A stretch of 64,000 nucleotides of DNA from an uncultured Croceitalea sp. GTDB taxonomy: Bacteria; Bacteroidota; Bacteroidia; Flavobacteriales; Flavobacteriaceae. Shown here piece by piece: positions 16,818-24,071 of the stretch (its first letter is position 1; each line of letters starts with the position of its first letter). The stretch lies in assembly GCA_947503285.1 (NCBI GenBank), contig CANNDD010000002.1, positions 434,001 through 498,000 of the forward strand, in the 5' to 3' direction. The notes beneath the pieces are model-generated. The model was given only the letters and a program-made list of their open reading frames with translations, did no database searches and was not told the origin of the DNA. Made by a program: the position numbers and the translations under genes.

Positions 16818-16957
16818 GCTATATTTAACTATATAAACGTTCATTTAAAATCCAATATAGTTTTGGTGAGTTTTTCGGTGAGTAATTAGTTTCGAAGGTT
16901 TATAAATCACTGAAAATGAGTCGAATATAAGAATAGTTCAGTCCCAGGCGGGACCAC
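16818..16957 (+). repeat. Right-end repeat (element 1) with tRNA-fragment att core
   Basis: Homologous to 23272-23401, starting at GCTATATTTAAC. It contains AACGTT, the GGTGAGT-N5-GGTGAGTA motif (16865-16884) and ends in CCCAGGCGGGACCAC, a near copy of the tRNA 3' end with one change (C for T). This is the right attachment site of element 1. Confidence 0.85.
16865..16884 (+). repeat. GGTGAGT-N5-GGTGAGTA direct repeat, right end of element 1
   Basis: Same pair of repeats as in both left ends; only the 5-base spacer differs (TTTTC here and at 23309-23328, GATTC in the left ends). Confidence 0.65.
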
Positions 16958-16959
16958 AT

Positions 16960-16984
16960 AAAACCCCCTTATTTAGGGGGTTTT
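16960..16984 (+). terminator. Rho-independent terminator next to the middle att core
   Basis: AAAACCCCC and GGGGGTTTT form a 9-bp stem around TTATTTA. It stands directly after a tRNA 3'-end copy, where a tRNA terminator would be expected, so it may be the original terminator of the tRNA before element 1 inserted. Confidence 0.85.
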
Positions 16985-17036
16985 ATCCTATTTGGGGGTA
17001 ACGTTTGGGGATAACATTTATAAAATTGTTGATAAT

Positions 17037-18125
17037 TTGAATAGAATTATACTTATTGGAAATGGATTCGATAGGGCAATTCAAATGCCAACAAGATATT
17101 CAGATTTTCTGGATTGGGTCATTAGAAAGTCCATTAAGCTACTTCTTAAAAAAGACTTACCACAAAATAATCGCGAGGTATTTCATATTGAAACCTCCCT
17201 ATTTCAAGTTTCTACAAATAAGGCATCAATTAATTTTGTTCAAAAAGTTATTGATGAAGATTTGAACTTTAAGGAAATAAATGAAGAAAGAGTAAAACTT
17301 TCTACACAGACAATTTTTCATTTTAACCTTAGAGCAAAGCACTCTTTTTTGGAGCTGTTACTTACTTTTTACACTACAAATAGATGGGTTGATATTGAAG
17401 ATTTATATTTCAAATTTTTATCCAATATCAAAGCTGATGGTATTATAGAGTTTAATAAGCATTTTAATTATTTAAAGGAGGAACTAAAGCTTTTTTTACG
17501 GTCTATTGATTATGAGCATTTGGACTCTAATATTTTAAACAAATACAGAAGACATTTCTTTGGCAGTATTCTAGAATACAATAATAAAATGAAATACTGG
17601 GAGGACTCTGTAGAGAATCCAGAATGGTATTACTTTGTGAATTTCAACTACACTCCTTTTCTTTCTAGGTTACTTGAATATTCACCGGATACTGTTGAAA
17701 ATGAAATAACCATTAATCCAATTCATGGTGAAATTTCCAGAGATATTATTTTTGGATATGGTAACGAAACAGCTGAAGAATACTTAAAACTTGAAACACT
17801 TGGTGACGAATTTCTTGAAAATATTAAATCTACTCATTATTTTTCCGGCACATATTATAAGGACTTAGAGGTTTTTATTAATGAACCATACGAAGTTTAT
17901 GTTTACGGATTATCCTGTGGCCCTTCAGACGATGTTTTGCTAAAAACCATTTTACAAAAAACCAATTGCAAGCAGATAAGAATATTTTATAGAAAGAAGG
18001 AAGATGGCGCGAATAATTACCGCAATACTCTCATGAATATTTCTCGTGTTTTTGGCAAGGAAAAAGAGGAAATGAGAAGTAAGATGATTTCAATGCAAGA
18101 GACTGATTTTATTCCTCAAACTTGA
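17037..18125 (+). CDS. AbiH-family phage abortive-infection protein
   Basis: About 362 aa. I choose the TTG at 17037 because it gives LNRIILIGNGFDRA, the typical AbiH N-terminus; an in-frame TTG at 16992 would translate the att-flanking region. Family signatures seen: GNGFD with PTRYSDFL near the start, VNFNYTPFL in the middle, NPIHGE and FGYG, and VYGLSCGPSD near the end. The N-terminal part resembles a SIR2-like or Rossmann nucleotide-binding fold. AbiH was first described in Lactococcus as a single-gene phage defence that aborts infection; its mechanism is not settled. It is the first gene inside element 2, close to an attachment site, as expected for a defence cargo. Confidence 0.85.
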   Translation: MNRIILIGNGFDRAIQMPTRYSDFLDWVIRKSIKLLLKKDLPQNNREVFHIETSLFQVSTNKASINFVQKVIDEDLNFKEINEERVKLSTQTIFHFNLRAKHSFLELLLTFYTTNRWVDIEDLYFKFLSNIKADGIIEFNKHFNYLKEELKLFLRSIDYEHLDSNILNKYRRHFFGSILEYNNKMKYWEDSVENPEWYYFVNFNYTPFLSRLLEYSPDTVENEITINPIHGEISRDIIFGYGNETAEEYLKLETLGDEFLENIKSTHYFSGTYYKDLEVFINEPYEVYVYGLSCGPSDDVLLKTILQKTNCKQIRIFYRKKEDGANNYRNTLMNISRVFGKEKEEMRSKMISMQETDFIPQT

Positions 18126-18195
18126 TTTTTTTCGAGTAAAAATTTTCAGTTTTCTTCGAGCCTTATTTTGACTAGTGTTCTTTCTGATTCTATTA

Positions 18196-18297
18196 AAAGT
18201 GAAGTTGATCAAGCCGAGGTTTGGAAACCCTTATTGGAAAATTGATACAAATGCCACTGAATTAGCTATTGTTAAAAATAAAATGCAAAGAGATTAG
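18196..18297 (+). pseudogene. 3' remnant of the bfmA-neighbour small gene
   Basis: The frame reads KVKLIKPRFGNPYWKIDTNA then TELAIVKNKMQRD and a TAG stop, matching the last 34 codons of the small gene at 7473-7688. Downstream homology continues through CTCGCTCA and the hairpin. Upstream similarity fades in about 25 bases and there is no start codon. It shows that element 2 once had the same mobilization module. Confidence 0.8.
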
Positions 18298-18350
18298 CTA
18301 ATTTTCTGACTCGCTCAATAGTATTAGTTTGGTAGGTATTTGGGACTCTT

Positions 18351-18376
18351 GCAGCGGAAAACCAAGTTTTCCTTGC
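18351..18376. other. Covarying hairpin in element 2 (homologue of 7741-7766)
   Basis: GGAAAAC (18356-18362), CAA, GTTTTCC (18366-18372). Compared with element 1 one base pair is switched from C-G to G-C on both arms, keeping the stem although the gene beside it has decayed. Candidate oriT. Confidence 0.5.
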
Positions 18377-18415
18377 TATAATTTTCATATTAATGAATTT
18401 AAAAACATGTGATAT

Positions 18416-19147
18416 TTATGACTTAAATGACCAAATTTGACCCAATACCTCACCACCATTTCCGTCTTTTGCTTTTACTTGCCAATAATAGGTTTTTTCC
18501 GCCTCAATTTGAAAAACCGCAGTGGTTGAATCAGTGTTGGATGTCTGTAATTCTGGAGGATTGGTTTCTCCAAAATACAAATCGTAAGCCAAAGAATCTC
18601 CGTCCACATCGCTAGATGACCATTCTAAAGTAACTTCACTTCCAGACACTAATGTATTTTGATCAGGTGAAACTAGAGATGGAGTAAATGGCAAATAATT
18701 AATTATTCCTTCACCTTCCATGTAGAACTTCCATATATCTGTGTAAGGACTGTATTCGTTATTTTCATCTTTAGCTCTGATTCTCCAAAAATGCTCCAGC
18801 CCAGGTTCCAATGAAAATGTAGTTGCTGTTGAACTGAGACTTACATTTTCAATTATATCGGTAAAATCAAGATTCTTTGAAATCTGAATTTCATATGAAA
18901 TACCGTCCCCATCAATATCAGTCGATGCCTCCCATTCAAAGCCTAAAGGATTTTCGGTACATAGAAGTTCATTCGTGGGAAACACCAAACTTGGTATAGT
19001 TGGTGCTGAATTATTGGGGTTCGGATTTTCTTCTCCTTGTTCGTTATCTGGGTTGTCCGGAATAACAGCTTCTTCAATATCAGAACCTGAAGAGCAACTT
19101 GCAAAACCTAAACATATGCTAATAAGAAATAAAGAAACTCTTCTCAT
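18416..19147 (-). CDS. Lipoprotein with two fibronectin-III-like domains
   Basis: A 243-aa lipoprotein: MRRVSLFLISICLGFASC places the lipid on Cys18. An acidic Asn/Pro linker (about 24-48) is followed by two beta-sandwich repeats (about 50-145 and 150-243), each with a TW/SW-like core and an ending of the form WRIRAKDENNE or YWQVKAKDGNG. These are fibronectin-III-like, as in many surface adhesins or SusE-like binders. Its start overlaps the stop of the giant ELWxxDGT gene by 4 bases, so the two are coupled and probably cooperate on the cell surface. Ligand unknown. Confidence 0.75.
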   Translation of the reverse strand: MRRVSLFLISICLGFASCSSGSDIEEAVIPDNPDNEQGEENPNPNNSAPTIPSLVFPTNELLCTENPLGFEWEASTDIDGDGISYEIQISKNLDFTDIIENVSLSSTATTFSLEPGLEHFWRIRAKDENNEYSPYTDIWKFYMEGEGIINYLPFTPSLVSPDQNTLVSGSEVTLEWSSSDVDGDSLAYDLYFGETNPPELQTSNTDSTTAVFQIEAEKTYYWQVKAKDGNGGEVLGQIWSFKS

Positions 19148-22100
19148 GACTTAACAATCTTAAATGTTTTAAACTCTTCACCAATTTTAACTAGGATGAA
19201 GTATATCCCACTTGGATAAGTCTTTAGAGGCAATTCAAGCATACCATTATTGACCAAATATTCTTTATTGCTCAAAAGACGTTGATTACTATCGTATATG
19301 AAAACAGATAACTTTTCTTCTGAAGATTTACCGATTAAAATGTTGATTAAATCAATCGTGGGATTAGGATAAACAAAAGACACACTTCCTAATTCAATTG
19401 ATTTATTGAAACTACCCTCACATTCGAACTTAGATTTAATCAAGATTTCATCCCCAGACATTACTTCAAGGTTGAATTTGCTTGAGGTTGTACTCAAAAC
19501 CTGATTGCCATTAATAAAAGCTGTAAAAGGAGCCGTACCTGAATTTATAGTAATGGTCTCTACAAATGATTTTCCTGTTTTCAATGTTGTGGATTTTCCC
19601 GTAATGTTTTCGGCTTTGGGGACATCTATTACATAACACTGTTCGTAATCAGGTTCTTCCGATATAATAATACAGAATTCATAGATTTTGGCCTCAAGAT
19701 TTGGGATTTCCAATTGCTCCGTGAATTCATAAGTAGAACCTTCAAGGTTTAATGAATAAGTGTGCTCATTATTGGAGGCAATAATACTTAAAATACCATT
19801 GTTCTTGTCTATACAAGTTTCACCTATTATTTTCACTTGAAAGTTGTCAGAGGGCAGACTAAACTCAAGCGGACAGCCATTTTCATCAATATCAACTCCC
19901 AATTCTGTTCTTGGGCAAATATCCACATTGTTGAAAACACCATCTTGATCGTCATCTAATTGTGATTGGGAACATCCTTGTTCATTGACGCTTTCTCCAA
20001 GTGGAGTATTCGGGCATAGGTCATCAATATTTAAAACTCCGTCATAGTCATCATCTGGCGATTGGTTTTCAGCGCAACCATTTTCATCAACCGCCAAACC
20101 CTCTTCCGTTTCAGGACATAAATCCAAGTCATTTGTGACTCCATCATTATCATCATCCAATTGATTCTCAGCGCAACCCACTTCATTTACTTCTAAGCCA
20201 TTATCTGTATCTGGACATTCGTCAAAAAAGTCAACTGTGCCATCACCATCAGAATCTGTTAAATCTTCCGTGACCCCAATGCTTGATGGTAATGTCATAT
20301 AGAGTTCCTGCCCTTTCAGTTCTGTATTTCCTTTGAACCATAATTTGTTGTCACCCACACCAATTTCTTGTATGGTAGCCTCTGAATCAAATTGCTCTTC
20401 ATTCACGATATTGAAAGTTAATTTTAGTTCTGAGTCACCATTAGTTGCCCAAATGTTGTTTCGATTATTAAAATCCAAAAAATACATGTTGTCATTGAGG
20501 CAAGAAAATTCGTAAAAGCTATCAAATCCATCATCTGATGAGGCAACCAAAACGGTCCCTTCAACCGTCCCGTCCGTTCTCCAAACCTCATGGCTGGGGG
20601 CAGTAAAACTTTGGGATAATTTAACACCAAAATAAACATAATCACCACAAGTGATTATCTCATCTATGTCTACGCTAGGGGTTGGGTGGTTTGCACCATC
20701 AAATAATGGGAAAGTTCCTTCTGTTGTTCCATTGGTTTTGTATATAGATTTTCTAAAACTTACTGGACTTGTTACTATCATGAAAAGCTCGTCATTTAAA
20801 ACCGTTGAGGCCTTTATTCCACCATCACAACAAGCGTCTCCAAAGCCGAAAATAAAATTTGTTCCTGTTTCCGTTCCATCCGATACATATAAATCGCTAG
20901 GGGTGCTTATACCATCGTCATTTTCCCCAAAAACGACAAGTTTTTCATTTATAGCATGGACTTCTCCTACTCTACTTATAGGAGTCACTTTAACTGTCCC
21001 AGATTCTGTTCCGTTTGTTTTAAATAGACCTGGCCCGCTTGCATCGCTTGCTGCAAAAAATATTTCATCATTAAATTTTTCAAAGTGGCGGGGCTCACTG
21101 CCAGCAAATCTAGGTAACGTGCCACCTGAACCTAAATTTATATCTTTAATCATGAGGGTGCCTTGTTCAGTGCCATCAGTTACCCAAAGTTCTCTTCCGT
21201 TGACCCCATTATTTCCAACAAAATAAACTTTGTCATCTATTAGAGTCAACTGGGCGTTATTTGAGTTGTTGGCAACACCGCTAGCATTTCCTGGATTAAT
21301 GTCTTTTATTTGATTTGTTCCCTCTTTTGTCCCATCACTTATCCAAAGTTCGTAACCAAATTCTGGTGACGAACCTAAAAAAATCAATTTGTCATTGAAT
21401 GTTATGAAATCCGGATTATCAGCAGTTCCGGCTCCTTGAACCAAGACGTCAAGGGTTTCGAACTCACCTGAAGAAATATCATAAGAACATAATTTATTGC
21501 CACAAGCGTAAAACATTTTATTACCTGCTTGTTTAATATTGGTTGGATTAGTACCTCCTGATGTATCTAAATCATAAAATAGATTTGTACCTTGATTACT
21601 ACCATCTGTCACCCATAGTTCAATACCATTTGTTTCATTTTCTCCGGAAAAGAAAATCAGTCCATTATAATTAAGAAAAGTATCTGTATGGGCCGAGGTG
21701 TTTCTGTCTGTTACTTCATTAGACAATATCTTTGTCCCTGAAATAGTGCCATCGCTTGTCCATAAGACTTCTTTGGATATTTCGTCGTTGAATGCATAAA
21801 AAACAACTGCTTCACCACTTGAATCAAAAACCAAGAAATCAGCCTCTAAACTATTTGTCTCCTTTAAAAATATAGTTCCTTCCAAATTACCATCACTAAC
21901 CCATAACCCATTATCCGTATTAGTTCCTCTGGCTTCAAAGAAAAATTTATTGTTTCCAAATACAAATTTTGAGTTGTAAGCAATTGCACTAATTGGACCT
22001 TCATATAAATCTGCAAATAATTTTGTTCCTTCTTCAGTTCCGTCAGTTTCCCAGAATTCATTGCCATGTATACCATCATTGGCAATAAAGAACATTTTAT

Positions 22101-22968
22101 CCTGGAAAATACCACCAAAAAATTGTCCGCTATTTCCCCCTCCCGGATTAATGTCTTTAAATAGATTAGTTCCCTCTTCTGTTCCATCACTTCTCCAAAG
22201 CTCTGTTCCACTACTTCCATCATTTGCGAAAAAGTATAGGTTTCCGTCAAATTCAAAAAATGCATTTTCAATATTCAGAACCCCGCTCGAATTAGGATTG
22301 ATGTCTTTGAAAAGTAAAGTGCCTTCTGCGGTACCATCTGAAACCCATATCTCGGCACCTATGGTTTCATTGTTAGCAATGAAAAAAATGCTGTTATTAT
22401 AAACAAACAAATTAGTAGGGCTACCGTTCAATTCCCCTTCATTAATGTCTTTCAAGACATGAGTCCCTTCTATTGTTCCATCACTAACCCATAATTCATT
22501 GCCATAAGTATTATCATAAGCACCAAAATATGCTTTGTCATTAAATTCTATAATTTCATTTATTCTTTCGTTTCCAAAAGAAGCGTTTCGCTCCGTCAGT
22601 TGAATTGTACCTTCTTCAGTACCATCGCTGACCCAAAGTTCATAATCCTCAAAATTTGTTTTAATGGAGAAAAACACTAAATCTCCGATTGGAGTAATTG
22701 TTTGTATATCATCGGTTCCTCTGAAGCCAAAATCTTTTATTAAATAGGTTCCATCTTTTGTGCCATCGGAAAACCATAATTCATATCCTTTTCCGGAAAA
22801 ATAAAATCCATTTTCTCCTTCTACTAAGTTCTCGGGATAGCCATCTGGTTTGAAACCTTGCTCCAACAAAGTGGCGTCAATGGTTTGGGCTAGAGATGTA
22901 ATCGCAAACAAAAAGGACAATGTAAAAAGACCTAGGTCTTTAGTCTTTTTTTGAAGTATTCTTTTCAA
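19144..22968 (-). CDS. T9SS-secreted ELWxxDGT-repeat and thrombospondin-3-repeat protein
   Basis: About 1274 aa. A TTG at 22968 (MKRILQKKTKDLG) is my preferred start, because a GTG at 22986 lies directly on a -7-like box. After a signal peptide (FTLSFLFAITSLAQ) come about sixteen ELWVSDGT/EGT-type repeats to residue about 890, probably a beta-propeller-like array. Four thrombospondin-3 Ca-binding repeats follow (DSDGDGTVDFFDECP and similar, about 910-1045), then a beta domain, and a C-terminal type IX sorting domain (FVYPNPTIDLINI to the end). It would be exported through T9SS and attached to the surface. Function unknown; adhesion or recognition is plausible. Unusual as cargo of an integrative element. 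Confidence 0.88.
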   Translation of the reverse strand: MKRILQKKTKDLGLFTLSFLFAITSLAQTIDATLLEQGFKPDGYPENLVEGENGFYFSGKGYELWFSDGTKDGTYLIKDFGFRGTDDIQTITPIGDLVFFSIKTNFEDYELWVSDGTEEGTIQLTERNASFGNERINEIIEFNDKAYFGAYDNTYGNELWVSDGTIEGTHVLKDINEGELNGSPTNLFVYNNSIFFIANNETIGAEIWVSDGTAEGTLLFKDINPNSSGVLNIENAFFEFDGNLYFFANDGSSGTELWRSDGTEEGTNLFKDINPGGGNSGQFFGGIFQDKMFFIANDGIHGNEFWETDGTEEGTKLFADLYEGPISAIAYNSKFVFGNNKFFFEARGTNTDNGLWVSDGNLEGTIFLKETNSLEADFLVFDSSGEAVVFYAFNDEISKEVLWTSDGTISGTKILSNEVTDRNTSAHTDTFLNYNGLIFFSGENETNGIELWVTDGSNQGTNLFYDLDTSGGTNPTNIKQAGNKMFYACGNKLCSYDISSGEFETLDVLVQGAGTADNPDFITFNDKLIFLGSSPEFGYELWISDGTKEGTNQIKDINPGNASGVANNSNNAQLTLIDDKVYFVGNNGVNGRELWVTDGTEQGTLMIKDINLGSGGTLPRFAGSEPRHFEKFNDEIFFAASDASGPGLFKTNGTESGTVKVTPISRVGEVHAINEKLVVFGENDDGISTPSDLYVSDGTETGTNFIFGFGDACCDGGIKASTVLNDELFMIVTSPVSFRKSIYKTNGTTEGTFPLFDGANHPTPSVDIDEIITCGDYVYFGVKLSQSFTAPSHEVWRTDGTVEGTVLVASSDDGFDSFYEFSCLNDNMYFLDFNNRNNIWATNGDSELKLTFNIVNEEQFDSEATIQEIGVGDNKLWFKGNTELKGQELYMTLPSSIGVTEDLTDSDGDGTVDFFDECPDTDNGLEVNEVGCAENQLDDDNDGVTNDLDLCPETEEGLAVDENGCAENQSPDDDYDGVLNIDDLCPNTPLGESVNEQGCSQSQLDDDQDGVFNNVDICPRTELGVDIDENGCPLEFSLPSDNFQVKIIGETCIDKNNGILSIIASNNEHTYSLNLEGSTYEFTEQLEIPNLEAKIYEFCIIISEEPDYEQCYVIDVPKAENITGKSTTLKTGKSFVETITINSGTAPFTAFINGNQVLSTTSSKFNLEVMSGDEILIKSKFECEGSFNKSIELGSVSFVYPNPTIDLINILIGKSSEEKLSVFIYDSNQRLLSNKEYLVNNGMLELPLKTYPSGIYFILVKIGEEFKTFKIVKS

Positions 22969-22985
22969 GGTTATTCGTTTCGGCA

Positions 22986-23017
22986 CAAAATATAGTATTA
23001 AAAACTTTTTTCAAAAA
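22986..23017 (-). promoter_or_regulatory. Candidate promoter of the T9SS protein gene
   Basis: Read on the minus strand, TTTTTG (complement of 23012-23017) is followed after 17 bases by TATATTTTG (complement of 22986-22994). This is close to the Bacteroidota TTTG/TAnnTTTG pattern, with one extra base in the -7 box. It supports the downstream TTG start. Confidence 0.4.
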
Positions 23018-23271
23018 TTGATTTAGAAATTACTGGACTATTTGGATAATAAGCTAAATTTAATAGTCAAAATGCTCTAATTTGGGTTGTCTATTTTTGA
23101 TATCCAAAAAAATGATTCATGATATCTTTAAAGTTCTCATGTTAGAGGTTGTAGAACTTCAACCAAAAGAGAGCGAGATTTAGTAAAAGTTCAAGCTTTG
23201 ACATTATGATTACAATATCAAAACAGTTGTACTTTGAAGTATCTTTTAAAATTAAATTATAGCTATATTTA
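22995..23271. other. Non-coding stretch before the right end of element 2
   Basis: Very A/T-rich sequence with no open frame I can support and no obvious hairpin. It separates the T9SS gene from the right-end repeat. Confidence 0.5.
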
Positions 23272-23401
23272 ACCATATAAACGTTAATTTAAAATCCGAC
23301 ATAGTTTTGGTGAGTTTTTCGGTGAGTAATCAGATTTGTTGATTCATAAACACCTAAAAATGAGGCCAATAAATCAATATTTTAGTCCGAGGTGGGACCA
23401 C
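23272..23401 (+). repeat. Right-end repeat (element 2) with tRNA-fragment att core
   Basis: Homologous to 16818-16957 from GCTATATTTAACC on, 10 bases shorter overall. It includes GGTGAGT-N5-GGTGAGTA (23309-23328) and ends in CCGAGGTGGGACCAC, matching the tRNA 3' end with one change. Confidence 0.85.
23309..23328 (+). repeat. GGTGAGT-N5-GGTGAGTA direct repeat, right end of element 2
   Basis: Identical over the whole motif, including the TTTTC spacer, to the copy at 16865-16884. Confidence 0.65.
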
Positions 23402-23423
23402 TGGGAAATTTTAAATATTCCCT

Positions 23424-23457
23424 AAAAGCCTGAAAATGAACTGATTTCAGGCTTTTT
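23424..23457 (+). terminator. Terminator in the relic left end
   Basis: AAAGCCTGAAA and its complement TTTCAGGCTTT, followed by T residues. It is the counterpart of 5366-5399, with one substitution that shortens the stem slightly. Confidence 0.75.
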
Positions 23458-23502
23458 CATTTTTATTGATTTCATATAAAATCATATGAAATCAACCGTT
23501 CT

Positions 23503-23522
23503 GGTGAGTGATTCGGTGAGTA
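23503..23522 (+). repeat. GGTGAGT-N5-GGTGAGTA direct repeat, relic left end
   Basis: Identical to the copy at 5445-5464, including the GATTC spacer. Confidence 0.65.
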
Positions 23523-23564
23523 CTTTTTTATTCGCAAAAATGCCACCTAAACTATGTTAAAGAA

Positions 23565-23656
23565 TTGACTATCAATTCTTTGTTCGGATTTGCAAGTGAT
23601 ATTAATAATCCAAAAAGCACAGTTATCGAGGCAAAAAACACATTTCGTATCCTTCA
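23565..23656 (+). pseudogene. Integrase N-terminal fragment with lost start codon
   Basis: Corresponds to 5507-5598. The ATG used by the intact integrase (5567-5569) is ATC at 23625-23627, and the frame is cut off after about 10 further codons (EAKNTFRILH). It cannot encode a recombinase. It marks a former integrase gene and a deletion junction near 23656. Confidence 0.85.
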
Positions 23657-23675
23657 TCTCAGGGAGTACGAGTAA

Positions 23676-24071
23676 CTAAACCAAATATATACTTAGAAAA
23701 ACTATTCCCATATACCCCCAAAAAACCGTGAACAGTATATGTACAACGGTCTCAAAACCCTTTCCCCTCCAAAGCTTTGATGAATACCCGAACAGTTGTA
23801 TGAAAAGGCGAATTATCCAAAATACACCTAGGCCTAGCGCAATTTTACTGCCCAGTGGGGTCGTTACAATCTCGGTAGCGGAAGTCACACAAAGGAGTCC
23901 CATGAGAAAAACAGTGAGCGCAATAAAAAAGGTGTGCACATATAGCATTTGACGATTGATGAGGCTCATGGTAGACGTCTCCTTCGCCCAATTGAAATAT
24001 TTGGGGAAAATGACATGTACACAGGCAAGGATAATCAATAAGATGCCAATTACGTTAAGGTGTATTTCCAT
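23676..24071 (-). CDS. Small four-helix membrane protein, unknown function
   Basis: A 131-aa protein with about four membrane helices (residues 5-22, 48-66, 76-96, 110-129). I do not recognise a named family. The start overlaps the end of the methyltransferase gene by 17 bases, so it is the last gene of a four-gene minus-strand operon. Its stop lies only about 20 bases from the end of the element relic, so this is where host sequence resumes; the C-terminus may have been affected by the deletion, but length and helix pattern look complete. Confidence 0.7.
   Translation of the reverse strand: MEIHLNVIGILLIILACVHVIFPKYFNWAKETSTMSLINRQMLYVHTFFIALTVFLMGLLCVTSATEIVTTPLGSKIALGLGVFWIIRLFIQLFGYSSKLWRGKGFETVVHILFTVFWGYMGIVFLSIYLV

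Larger units (their letters stand above)
5343..16957 (+). mobile_element. Integrative mobilizable element 1 at the tRNA 3' end, Cu/Ag efflux cargo
   Basis: The boundaries are the tRNA 3' end (AGGTGGGACCAC, to 5343) and a repeated tRNA fragment AGGCGGGACCAC ending at 16957. Order inside: terminator and inverted repeat, integrase, regulatory spacer, BfmA-like gene, small overlapping gene, possible oriT hairpin, six metal-resistance genes, right-end repeat. I see no conjugation (tra) genes, so it would be mobilizable rather than self-transmissible. The right end (16818-16957) is homologous to 23272-23401. The exact crossover bases cannot be resolved from one sequence. Confidence 0.8.
16958..23401 (+). 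mobile_element. Degraded integrative element 2 carrying AbiH and a T9SS surface protein
   Basis: Bounded by the att core ending at 16957 and another ending at 23401. The right end is homologous to that of element 1. It contains a decayed copy of the bfmA-neighbour gene (18196-18297) and the covarying hairpin, in the same order as element 1, but no integrase and no BfmA gene. The left part therefore appears deleted or replaced by abiH. The sequence is visibly richer in A and T than the efflux cargo, suggesting a different source. Confidence 0.6.
23391..23656 (+). repeat. Relic left end of a third element (copy 2 of left-end repeat)
   Basis: Gap-free homologue of 5333-5598: att core, terminator (23424-23457), inverted repeat (23467-23494), GGTGAGT motif (23503-23522) and the region leading into an integrase. 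Homology stops abruptly at about 23656, about 30 codons into the integrase frame, where host sequence begins. Confidence 0.88.

Noticed and set aside
16992-17036. Upstream TTG start for the AbiH gene
   Set aside because: It would translate the tail of the terminator next to the att core; the family begins at NRIILIGNGFD.
20651-21226. 191-codon plus-strand frame inside the T9SS gene
   Set aside because: Ser/Pro/Val-rich shadow of the repeated DGT codons; it has no recognisable domain.
19200-22900. Regularly spaced near-identical 20-30 base blocks, at first sight like a CRISPR array or satellite
   Set aside because: They are the codons of the ELWxxDGT repeats on the minus strand; spacing is variable, always a multiple of three, and the frame is continuous.
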